Shown: positions 10,898 to 21,282 of the stretch, piece by piece
Position numbering within the stretch: position 1 is the stretch's first letter
How the letters are laid out: each line of letters starts with the position of its first letter
From: Cephalotus follicularis
Lineage: Eukaryota; Streptophyta; Magnoliopsida; Oxalidales; Cephalotaceae
Direction of reading: 5' to 3'
DNA: 64,000 nucleotides
Assembly: GCA_001972305.1 (NCBI GenBank)
Contig: BDDD01001811.1
Coordinates: 126,690-190,689, forward strand
Position numbers and translations under genes: made by a program
Notes under the pieces: generated by a model
What the model was told of the DNA's origin: nothing
What the model saw: the letters and a program-made list of their open reading frames with translations, nothing else
The model's database searches: none

Positions 10898-11360
10898 AGA
10901 AAGTGGTGAGTGTGGGGACGGCTTTTACATCATTTGGGGAAGGAGATAATAGAGTTTCATTGTCTAGAGAGTTCTTGTCTCTCCTTTCCACTCCGATTTA
11001 ATCCCCTCACTTCCAGCCTTGAATAAGATAAGGAAAGAGCAACCTGGGAAACAAAGGGAGAAACGGTGAAGTAAGGAAGGAATTGTTCGTGTCTAGCCGA
11101 GCAAAGGAAAGTGTAAATAGAGACTCGACAGTGTTGAGGTAGGTTCTACTACCTACTCAGTGCCTATATTGTATTTAAATGTTATTGATGTTATGCAGTG
11201 CTTCCCTATTTAGCTAGACAATGTGAATGATATACTAGTATTGTCTTTGGTTAGTCTAGCATAATGAGTGAGTACAATTGTCCTCGGGAACTGATGGATG
11301 TTTCAAGTGAGTGTTATAGACTGGAAGAAGTGTGTTCAATGGAGTACCATGCAAACTAGC

Positions 11361-11545
11361 GCATCCGAGCATGATTAACTCATGTGTCCAAGAAGGACTA
11401 GCGTGTCCGAGCATGATCTGATCATGCGTCCTAGGAGGACTCATATGTGCGAGCATGTCAGAGCTCATGCCCGAGCATACCCGAGCATGCGTCCAAGCAT
11501 GCTAGAGCTCCTGCCCGAGCACGCCAGAGCATGTGTCCGAACTTT
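11361..11545 (+). repeat. phased CCGAGCATG motif array in LTR J
   Basis: Variants of CCGAGCATG begin at about 11365, 11388, 11407, 11430, 11449, 11471, 11481, 11493, 11515, 11525 and 11537. Spacings are 23, 19, 23, 19, 22, 10, 12, 22, 10 and 12, close to multiples of 10.5. Sequence between the motifs is only partly conserved, so this is not a simple tandem repeat. Confidence 0.7.
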
Positions 11546-11630
11546 CCTAATCCACACTTGTCGAGCTAACCTTCCCTTAGGATCCGAGGACGAACTAGTT
11601 AATGAACTGTAAGGTAGATCAAATGTAAAG

Positions 11631-11680
11631 GCAGACTAAATGTAATGTAGGCAGACTAAATGTAATGTAGGCAGACCTCT
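11631..11680 (+). repeat. 20-bp tandem repeat in LTR J
   Basis: GCAGACTAAATGTAATGTAG occurs at 11631-11650 and 11651-11670, with a partial third copy after that. Confidence 0.9.
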
Positions 11681-11719
11681 TAGAAAGAAACAGAATTTTA
11701 ATGTTAAGTGATTAATGTA

Positions 11720-11885
11720 TAATGTACTGGGTCACCATCCGAGATGAACCAGTAAATCTATCACCCGAGATGAACCAATGGGTCACCACTCGAGATGAAC
11801 CGGAGGGTCACCGAGGTAGATAGCCTATGGGGATCACTGATTGAGATGAGCCTAAGGGACCACCAATCGAGATAAGCCACAGATG
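11720..11885 (+). repeat. GAGATGAACC repeats in LTR J
   Basis: Four to five diverged copies of a block with GGTCACC followed by CGAGATGAACC, roughly 30-45 bases apart. The last copies are decayed (GAGATGAGCC, GAGATAAGCC). Confidence 0.75.
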
Positions 11886-12629
11886 TTAAATGAATGTTAA
11901 TGTATAGTGTAAGTTTAATGATATAAATGTAATGAGATCTGACCAAAGCTAATGTAATGTGCATGTTCCTCTCCTCTGTCTATAACGCCGAGAGCACGTA
12001 TATTGCTCTTCTTAAAGCTGAGGAACCCGTCTGCCTACAATGTAATGAATGTCTCACCTTGGCTCCTCTGTCTACAACTTCTAGAGTGCGTATTCTGCTC
12101 CTCCTATACAAGGGAGACCGAGGAAGAATGTAAAGGACTGTTGAATGGTTTTTGGAATGATATGAAGGCCTGAATTGTATGGTTGAGCTTGTACTTGCAT
12201 CTCTCATGACATACATGCTTCTACTTGCTGCACTTGCACTTCACATATGCATGGGTATAGTTCCTACACAGCAAGTGGTTGCTGACCCATTCTCGGTAAT
12301 GGGTCAGATGTAGGTGGAGTTTCGCAGCAAGCAGAGCACTAAGTGGTTGTGTAAGTTTTCTCCTTCAATGCAGTCCGATGACCCAAGCGCATATAAATGT
12401 AATTGTGTATTGTATTATGACCTGCCGATCTATGGCAGAGCTTGGTTTGAATAGTATTGTATACATTGGGCTTTATCCACATAAGTTATGTTTTAATTGG
12501 GTTTTTCGCATGCATTATTATTTAATTCAAAGTGTTTTGTTATGTTGCTGAATTGTTAATGGATTGGCAAGGTACGACATGTAGCGCGACAAGCCTTGGG
12601 GGTTAGTCCTTAGGGTTTGGGGCGTTACA

Positions 12630-12960
12630 GGAAGAGTTCCAAGCAACAAATCACTGCAGATTCAGCCACTGAGGTTGAATACATTGTAGCATCCAAAGCT
12701 GCAAAGGAAGGTGTATGGATGAAGAATTTCATCACAGATCTTTGTGTGGTTCCTACCATTGATATCCAATATCCTCATATTTTGACAATAATTGGGCTAT
12801 TGCATAGGCCATGGAATCTCGCTTACACCAAACATCCAAATACATATTGCGGCACTTCCATCTGATTAGAGAGATCATTGGCAGATGAGATATCAAAGTA
12901 GAACGACTACCAGGAGAAGACAACACAGCAGACTGTAAGAGTTTATAAAGGGTATGGTCA
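12630..12960 (+). pseudogene. copia H RNase H, C-terminal fragment
   Basis: The plus-strand frame starts inside RNase H: SSKQQITADSATEVEYIVAS matches the SSKQxxxxxSTxEAEYxA signature with the catalytic Glu, then KAAKEGVWMKNFI. A frame change near 12800 leads to SKHILRHFHLIREI and ERLPGEDNTADC, the normal end of copia RNase H. The rest of the element, upstream of gypsy J, is not in the window. It is a close relative of the RNase H of copia F (27164-27400). Confidence 0.85.
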
Positions 12961-14388
12961 TTTTAGGTCATAGGTTTGAAATGTGCTCAACTTTAATTTT
13001 TCAATCAAAGTTGTTCCAAGCCAAGGAACATCCTATTAAATTTATGTCCATAAATGTCCATACCATGTCCAAGGATCTCTAATTAACCTCCACTTGAACC
13101 ACAACACAAAAACAAGCTAGGGAAGTCATGGGTCAAGCATGCAGAATTTCGGATCCAACCAAAAACAAAACTAGGGTTTTCCTAGCAAACCCTAGTGAGC
13201 CCGTGGGTTGCAAACCATAAAACCCTTAGGGTTTTGACTAGGGTTCCTCCAAGAAACATACACACAAAATGGGTAGGGTTTTCACCATAAAACCATAGCA
13301 AAGCCAAAACCAAAAGAGAAGAAAAAGAGGAAGGAGAGAAGATTTCCATTACCTTTGGTGATGGCTCCTTCCTTCAAGCTTTCTCCTTCAACACTTTGAG
13401 TATCCAAGCTCCTCCTCCATGCTCCAAAACTTGAGCTCTAAGGTACCAAAAGTCACAGCTCCAAAAGGTTTCCAAAGGCTCAAAACAAAATATCTCCACA
13501 CACTCTAATTTGGAACTTCAATCACATACCATGCAAGGTTCCAAGGTCAAGATGATCTCCAAGGAACCTTTGTTGTATGGACAGGTTGAACACCTATTCT
13601 AGTGACCAAGATACATAAAGTTGAACAAAAATATGTAATACAACTCCACCTATAGTGATCAAATGGAGGATGAGAGAAGAAGTGTGTGTATATTCCTTTC
13701 TTACAAAGCTCTAAGCTTTTTCTTCTACAAAGTCTAACAATGGTGGAGTCAAGAAAGGTAGAACATGAGAGCAAGAGAGAGACTTTCGGCCGTGAGTGCA
13801 AAGAGAGAAAAAGCAAGTGAGTTATGAGACTCTAAGTCTCTATTTTTTTCTTCTCAAAGGGTCGACCTCAAGAGACACAAAGGACAAGTGACCATACTTG
13901 TCACCATACCTCTCTTACATGCCCATTCCTTTGCCCCTACCATCACATGGATCTTTGAGTGTCCAACACTCAATTATTTGACTTACAGTCTAAATTTAAA
14001 TCTTGGGAATTTGAGGGACATAAGGGGCAGCAAAAATTGTGTGTAATGCCATGCAAATTCGGCCCCTCACATGCACACACACTCCGAGTCAACACATGCC
14101 GCCCCATGCACTCTCATTTCTTCTTCTTTCATATCACATGCACATTGAGTATAACACACTCAACCGTTGACTAGAGTACTTGATTATGCTGATGCCAAGT
14201 CTCCACCTCCATGTGGTGACACATGTCCAGCAAATCAAAGTATTCATGCAAAGTAGCACCTCCAAAATGCTAATCTCCCATGAAATGACACATGTCCAAC
14301 ATATGTCTATAATTTTAATAATCAGGAAGGACCCGAAAGTCCTGTTCGAAATCTGGTACGATAATAAACTCCCAGAACACGTAGGTGC
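12961..14388 (-). mobile_element. LTR I, downstream half (split by copia F)
   Basis: No gene is seen. Near 14310-14388, AGGAAGGACCCGAAAGTCCTG and CTGGTACGATAATAAACTC match LTR D (39860-39905: GGGACCCGAAAGCCCG, CCGGTACGACTATAAACTTC). The sequence resumes at 37851 on the far side of copia F with GTTCTAGTACAATCATCCAA, as in LTR D. So a D-like minus-strand LTR was the target of copia F. The left limit is unclear; 12961-13090 may still be 3' sequence of copia H. Confidence 0.5.
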
Positions 14389-14746
14389 TGGAAATTGATA
14401 TGCATCCCCTGTGTCAGAATCAGACTTTGGGTGTTAAGGGGTGTAATTTTAAAATTTTGGTTTGCAGCGAAAGTTAAAAACCTCAACATCACAATTAAAA
14501 CCAGTCCAATTCTAACATTTACAAGTCCAAGGAACACCGACATCATCTCATAACTAAATTGGCATCACTTATGCATGCTAGTGTGATGCACTACTTACAA
14601 AGAGAGTGTTAGAAGGCTATACCAAACTTGGTGGCTCCTTCTCTTTGCCGGTTCAAGTTTGGGAAGACTCCCCTTGGTCAATCCAAGCTATCTACACCTT
14701 CAAGTTGCTAAAATCTTCTGCTCCAAGCTTTAAGAAAATCGGCAGC
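14389..14746 (-). mobile_element. copia F 3' LTR, distal piece
   Basis: Starts (plus view) TGGAAATTGATATGCATCCCC, matching the 5' LTR edge at 35723 (TGAGAATCGATATGCATCCCC). It is collinear with 35723-36078 up to the gypsy A insertion point, where the target GCAGC was duplicated. Confidence 0.88.
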
Positions 14747-16524
14747 TGTAATACCCTGCTCGTTCGTAAATATATTTTACGGATTTCATGTGTGTTTTCG
14801 GGCTTTTAATTGTGTTTAATTTTAAAGTCCGGTTGTCCTGTGTTTTGGACTTATATGATTTGGGCTGACTGATACCAGTCCAATTTTGGGTACGTAATGC
14901 TATGTTGGATTTGGATTTAATTTATCAAAATTTTTATTTGATTAAAACAATTTATCTTTTATTTTAAAATCCCTAAAATCCTTTTTAATTCATTATTTTA
15001 AATATTTCTTTATTTTCTTTTCCTTTTTCCCTTCTTTCCTTTTTCTTTCTTCTTCCTATTTCTTTCTCCTTCCTCACCCGAAGGCTCACTCTCCCTCATT
15101 ATTTCTACACGGCAACAATCTTATTTTCCTTTCTAATTCCCCACAACTCCTCTTCTTTTCCTTATGTGAGCAGATTTGCCTCCCTTTTTCCTTGTGTGAG
15201 TGCCATAGATATTCTATAATTTCCTTCTTCTTTTTGTACCTTGTGCCATAGCCGAATTCTGCCTGTAAGTGTGTTTATCTGCTGTGCAATTGTTTCCTTA
15301 AGTCTGAAGAGGTAATCTCGATCCTTAGTTGTTCTTCAAGTTGAATTCTTTGGTTTGTTAAGCATGTATAAGCATGTTCTTGTTTTGTTTTCTTGTCCTC
15401 CTTCTGTACAGTTGTTTGATCAGTGGATTCGTGGTATTCTTGCTGTGTTTTCTATGTCCTTAACATCACAACGGGTTAGTAAATTCGTTTTCCGTAGTGA
15501 TGGTTTTGTTCCAATGTCATAATTTGAGTTTTTATGCTCTTGATGTCTTTGGGTCTTGATTCCTGCCTAAATGTGTTATCATTGTGTTGATATGGTTGTC
15601 AACATGTTTTATACACATAGTTATGTCACAAACTGATTTTATAACATCTATAACTGATAAAAGACAGAATCTGGACATAAATATGCATTGCCTTCTTGTT
15701 TCCTTTTGAAAGCTAAGCCACTGTTGAATCGTTTCTATGTCGGTTATGTGTTTTTTATGTCACCTACAAGTCACATATGATCATATGTTTATGTCCATAT
15801 GTCTTTGGTTTAATGTAGAAACCATTTGAACCATTTTCAGTATTGACTTGTGTAGTGTCGTACACTTCAATTCTAGTGGGCATGTGGAATTAGCGCCTCC
15901 CTTGCCAAATTTATGATATGTGATATGCATGTGGCTCCGTATGAACTATGAATTACGATTTAAGATTTGTGAATCGAAATTAATGTTTTTGAAATGTTCC
16001 GTAATTGTTTCGAAAGATATACAAATGTTATTTGAATATGATTAAACTGTTTTAACTGTTTAAGATTTCTGTTACGAAATCTATTGAAATATTACTGTTT
16101 CTAAATTAGCGTTTACTGTTTTTATTTCCCTTATCCGTACTGAGGTTTGCTCAACCGCGTTTTTGTTTCCATGCGGCAGGTTTTCAGGAGCAGCGGGGGA
16201 AAGTGTGATTGAGTGATGACCACCTTATATCTTTGGATCCCTAGGAGTGTGATCCTTGTGTTTTATGTTTAGTGGTCAGAAACAATGATAATTATATTTT
16301 AAATTGGAACTGGATTATATTTTGAGTTTTCTGTAACTGAGTAATATGCTTAATTGTTAAGTTTTTAAGTTTTAATGCTAAGATAAGACTGCCACGTTTT
16401 TCGCTGTTTTTGGTTGGCTAATAAAGTAATGTTATGATTCATTAAGTAATGTTTATGTTCAGATAAGTTAATGTTATGTTATGATATGACCCTATGATGA
16501 CTCCCTCCATCCGGGGGTGTTACA
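14747..16524 (+). mobile_element. gypsy A 5' LTR (1778 bp)
   Basis: TGTAATACCC...GGTGTTACA. A pyrimidine-rich tract lies at about 15005-15075. The conserved block TACTGAGGTTTGCTCAACCG near 16139 is shared with gypsy B. Compared with the 3' LTR, about 0.99 kb is missing at about 15840, between the imperfect direct repeats AGTATTGA and AGAATTGA seen in the longer copy. Confidence 0.93.
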
Positions 16525-16529
16525 GATAA

Positions 16530-16541
16530 TGGTATCAGAGC
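16530..16541 (+). other. gypsy A primer-binding site
   Basis: TGGTATCAGAGC, complementary to the 3' end of plant initiator-Met tRNA, five bases after the 5' LTR. This is where minus-strand DNA synthesis would start. The 170-base leader that follows is shared with gypsy B. Confidence 0.93.
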
Positions 16542-16695
16542 ATTAGGTTTTGTTTCCTTAGAAGACCTAACTAGGTTTGACCTGTGAGATTAGGTAGACA
16601 CTGGGTTAGGATTTTCCGTTATGGTTTTGTGATATATTTTCTGTTTTCTGTTTTTGTTCCTTGTGATGTTTTATGTTTTGGGTGCCTTTTCATAG

Positions 16696-19600
16696 ATGGC
16701 ACGTACAAGGAACGCTGCTCGAAGAACTACACCCGCTGAGACTCAGGAAGTTAGAAATGAGCCTACCATGGAGGAGCTAGTATGTCAGGTTGTCGCTCAG
16801 GAGATACGGCGGCCGTTGAATGAGCAGAATCAGAATCAGGGCCGTAGGGAGCCAGTTGTTGCTAATGATGCTCCAGCTGATGTTCAGTTGGGAAGAGATG
16901 CTGGGGACAGGATTGATACGCCCACTTATGTTTGGCTTGAGCGGTCCCAGAAGCAGAGACCGCAGTCTTTCAGCTCAGCCGTAATTCCTGTTGAGGCTGA
17001 GCACTGGATTGCTCATATGGATAAGATCTTTGATGTGCTTGGTTGCAGTGATGAACAGAAGATCAAGCTAGCTGTGTATAAGCTTGAGGGTGATGCTCAG
17101 AAATGGTGGAAAGCTATGGATTTGGCTAAGGGTGGTAATTAAGCGGAGAATTTGACCTGGTCCGAGTTTTGTGAAGTCTTTTATCAGCAGTACTTTCCCA
17201 CTGCTGATAAGGAGGCTTATGCCAGGGAGTTTATCAATACCAGACAGAGGGATGGAGGGTCGGTGACTGAATTTTTGACTCGTTTCACTAGGCTTGCTGG
17301 GTCCGCGGCAGGGACAGCGTTGGAGCAGGCAGAAAAGTTCAAGTGGAAGTTACATTATCAGCTCCGGGGTAAATTGATCAACACCAGGTTTGCTGATGTA
17401 TCCGAAGTGGCTAATGCGGCAAAGAACATTGAGCTGGAAAGGTTAGATTTCCAGGCTGCTCGACAGGAGATTGACATAAAGAGAAACTGAGGTGATTCTC
17501 AGGGGCAAGGTTCTGGACATAATAAGAATAGAAATGGCAAGCGAGGGAAGAGGAATGATAACCGGGCACAGCAACAACCCGGTAATGACCAGAGGCAGAC
17601 ACAGGGAGCTGCAGATGTCCATATTGCCAAGTGTGATGTGTGTGGTAGACAGCATCCAGTGGGAGTGTGCTATAAGGCTATCGGGGCCTGTTTTGTGTGT
17701 GGTCAGAAAGGGCACTTCGTGAAGGATTGTCCAGACCCTCGTGCAAAGGAAAGGAAGGGAAACAATGCACATCATGGGCAGTGCAACGTGGGAGGTTGTG
17801 TCTTTGCTATCACGACTCAGCAGGCAGCTAATGCACCAGGTACTGTTTCGGGCTTTATTTATGTTGGTAACCGTAGGGCTTATGTTTTGTATGATACTGG
17901 ATCGACCCACTCGGTTGTAGCGAGGTCTTTTGTTCGACATCTTGGGATGTCTTCGCAATTGCTTGATCCAGCTTTGGTTCTTTCGACCCCTACGGGTTCT
18001 TCTGTTGTGATTGCTGAGTGCTTTTATGCTTGTCCTCTTGTTTTTGATGATCGGATTCGTGATGCGGACCTTTTGCCTATCGATATGTATGACTTCGATA
18101 TGATTCTGGAAATGAACTGGTTGGATCGTCATCAGGCTACGATCGACTGCTATGCTCGGAGGGTTTTGTTTGGGGATGTGAATAGTCCTGAGTTTGTTTA
18201 TCAGGGTTCACAGCCGAGGAAGGAAGTGAAAGTTATATCAGCTCTGAAGGCTAGGAAATTGGTAGCTAAGGGCGCTGAAGGTTTCTTAGCTGTTGTGAAG
18301 GATGTGTCAAAGGTTGAGCCTCGCCTTGAAGACTATCCTGTTGTCAGAGAATTTTCTGATGTGTTTCCAGAGGAGTTACCGGGTTTGCCACCGCAACGGG
18401 AAGTGGAGTTTACCATCGAACTCATTCCCGGAGCGGCACCTTTATCTAAGGCACCTTACAGAATGGCACCGTTGCAACTGCAAGAATTGAAGGAACAGTT
18501 GCAAGAGCTGTCGGATCGGGGTTTCATTCGGCCTAGTGTTTCGCCGTGGGGTGCTCCGGTTCTTTTCGTGAAGAAGAAAGATGGGTCTATGAGGTTATGC
18601 ATAGACTACAGAGAGTTGAACCGAATTACTGTTCGGAATAAATACCCGCTACCGAGGATTGATGACTTGTTTGATCAACTCCAAGGTGCTCGGTATTTCT
18701 CGAAGATCGATTTGAGATCGGGATATCATCAGCTTCGGTTAAAGGATGAAGATGTGCCTAAAACTGCTTTCTGTACCCGGTATGGGCATTATGAGTTTTT
18801 GGTGATGCCTTTCGGACTCACTAATGCACCGACAGTTTTCATTGATTTGATGAATAGGGTGTTCCATGAGTACTTGGATCAGTTTGTTATTGTGTTCATA
18901 GATGACATTCTTGTGTATTCCAAGTCAAAGGAAGAGCATGAAGAACAGCTTCGCATTGTGTTGAGTATTCTGAGGAAGAATCAGTTATACGCGAAGTTCT
19001 CGAAGTGTGAGTTCTGGTTGGGACAGGTGGCGTTTTTGGGTCATGTGGTTACAGCTGAAGGTATCTGTGTGGATCCTGCTAAAGTTGAGGCTATTACGAA
19101 ATGGCCGAGACCTACCATAGTGATGGAGGTTAGGAGTTTCTTAGGTTTGGCTGGATACCATAGGCGGTTTGTGGAAGGTTTTTCCTCTATAGCCTTACCA
19201 CTAACTCAGCTTATGAGGAAGGGAGCGAATATTGAATGGAACGAAGAGAGAGAAGCAAGCTTCGAGAAACTGAAGAATGGTCTTGTGTCAGCACCAATTC
19301 TTCGTTTACCATCTGGGTCGGGTGGATACCAGATATATGGCGATGCTTCTAAGAAGGGTTTGGGATGTGTTCTGATGCAGCACGGTCATGTGATAGCTTA
19401 TGCTTCGAGACAATTGAAGCCTTATAAAGTGAACTATCCTACGTATGATCTTGAGTTGGCAGCGGTAGTGTTTGCATTGAAGATTTTGAGGCACTACTTG
19501 TACGGAGAAACTTGTGACATCTTTACCGATCATAAGAGTCTCAAGTACATCTTTACGCAGAAAGAGTTGAACATGCGTCAGAGAAGGTGGTTAGAACTTC

Positions 19601-21258
19601 TGAAAGAATATGATTTGAACATTCAGTACCATCCTGGTAAAGCAAATGTGGTAGCTGATGCTCTTAGTCGGAAGAGTTCTGGGAGTGTTGCGGCTTTGCT
19701 TACTCAGCCGCAGTTGATCGCTGATACGGAGCGGATGGATTTACATCTGTATGTTCGGGGTTCTGAAGGCTCTGTTGCTGCGATGAATGTTGAGCCTACT
19801 CTTATATCTCGGATTAAGACAGCTCAGAGTGAGGATGGTGAGCTTTGGGCCTTACTCCAGAATGTTAAAAAGGATAAGCAATCAGAGTTCCGTATGGATG
19901 AGCGTGGTGTTATATGGCTGGGTAATCGGTTGTGTGTTCCGTCAGATTCTTCTATCAGAGATGTTGTTTTGTCTGAGGCGCACAGTTCTCCATTTTCTAT
20001 ACATCCGGGTTCTACGAAAATGTATAGAGACTTGAAGAAGAATTTCTGGTGGAATGGAATGAAAAGGGATATTGCGGAGTACGTTGGGAAGTGTTTGATT
20101 TGTTAGCAGGTAAAGATTTATCACCAGCGTGCTAGTGGTTTGTTACAGCCCTTGGAAGTTACGGTATGGAAATGGGAAAGTATATCGATGGACTTTGTTA
20201 CGGGTTTGTCGAGAACTTTCAGAAGGAATGATGCTATCTGGGTAGTAGTGGATCGATTGACTAAATCGGCTCACTTCTTGGCTATCCGCAAAGACTTTTC
20301 TGTTGATCGTTTGACTGAGGTGTTTCAGCAGGAGATAGTGAGACTGCATGGGACTCCAGTATCCATTGTTTCGGATAGGGATCCTCGTTTCACTTCGCGG
20401 TTTTGGAAAGGGTTCCAAAAGGCTTGGGGTACTAGGCTCAGTTACAGTACAGCTTTTCATCCACAGACAGATGGGCAGACTGAGAGAACCATGCAGACCT
20501 TAGAGGATATGTTGAGGTCTTGTGCTTTGGAGTGGACTGGGAGCTGGGATGAGTATTTGACCTTGGTGGAGTTTGCCAACAATAACAGTTGGCATGCTAC
20601 CATTGGTATGGCTCCGTTCGAAGCTCGGTATGGGAGGAAATGTCGTGCTCCGACATGTTGGGATGAGGTTGGAGAGCGAGTTATTGAGGGACCCGAGCTA
20701 GTGCAGATCACTACGGAGAAAGTGGCTATAGCAAGGGAGAGATTGAAAGCGGCTCAATCTCGACAAAAGAGTTATGCGGACAGACATCGGAGGGACTTAG
20801 AGTTCAAGGTTGGTGAACATGTGTTCTTAAAAGTTTCACCTTGGAAAGGAGTCCGGCGTTTTGGGCTGAAAGGAAAGTTGAGTCCGCGGTTTATCGGGCC
20901 TTTCGAAGTTCTGGAGAAGATAAGCGTGGTTGCTTATCGGTTAGCTTTGCCTCCGCAGTTAGCACATGTCCATAACGTGTTCCACGTGTCTTTGCTGAGA
21001 GGTTATCAGTATCATCCGCTACATGTGGTTCACTATCCGTTGGACAGTATTCGGGAGGATCTATCTTGTGACGAGGAGGCTGAGGCTATTCTGGATCGAC
21101 ATGAACAGGTAACACGTACCAAGACCGTTTCTTTTGTGAAAGTGCTGTGGAGGGATCATCCCGAACGTGAGGCTACTTGGGAGCTTGAGGAGCATATTCG
21201 GGAGCGATATCCGCACTTGTTTGTCTCAGGTATGTTTGTGTTTGTGGTTTCGGGATGA
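16696..21258 (+). pseudogene. gypsy A gag-pol, single frame with three stops
   Basis: A 1521-codon frame from ATG 16696 to TGA 21258 is interrupted only by in-frame stops at 17140-17142 (TAA), 17488-17490 (TGA) and 20104-20106 (TAG). I saw no frameshift. Domains: retrotrans_gag core (~16970-17480); zinc knuckle [14 protein letters not shown] at 17689; protease YDTGSTHS with Asp at 17893; RT with [14 protein letters not shown] and FIDDILVYS (Asp pair 18901-18906); RNase H with [11 protein letters not shown] and [11 protein letters not shown]; integrase HHCC (~19980-20106); core D/D/E at about 20189, 20371 and 20470; chromodomain-like VKVLWRDHPEREATWE to YPHLF (~21140-21225). The protease end reads MILEMNWL where ILGMDWL is usual. 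Each stop is one C-to-T step from a sense codon. Confidence 0.93.
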
Positions 21259-21265
21259 AATCTTC

Positions 21266-21282
21266 TTTTTAGGGGGGGTGGA
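21266..21282 (+). other. gypsy A polypurine tract
   Basis: TTTTTAGGGGGGGTGGA ends at the TG of the 3' LTR. The G-run plus GGTGGA is shared with gypsy B (53466-53481, minus) and gypsy C (42907-42920, minus). Confidence 0.9.

Larger units (their letters stand above)
10672..12629 (+). mobile_element. gypsy J 3' LTR
   Basis: Starts TGTAACACCCTG after the pol stop and ends GGGGCGTTACA (1958 bp). A TATA box is at 10890. The right flank continues directly into copia H RNase H coding sequence at 12630, so J was inserted into H. The 5' LTR and left flank are not present, so no TSD can be checked. The LTR holds three separate arrays of short repeats (listed). Confidence 0.88.

Noticed and set aside
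11382..11612. Protein rich in RRT and HAR repeats
   Set aside because: Shadow of the CCGAGCATG array in LTR J.
12961..13350. Host gene suggested by repeated AAACCCTAG strings
   Set aside because: AAACCCTA resembles plant telomere repeat and telo-box motifs, but copies are scattered, not in tandem, and lie in LTR-like sequence. No coding support.
16530..16541. tRNA gene fragments at TGGTATCAGAGC sites
   Set aside because: These 12-mers are primer-binding sites next to LTRs (also 47611-47623, 55376-55390, 35702-35722); no cloverleaf surrounds them.
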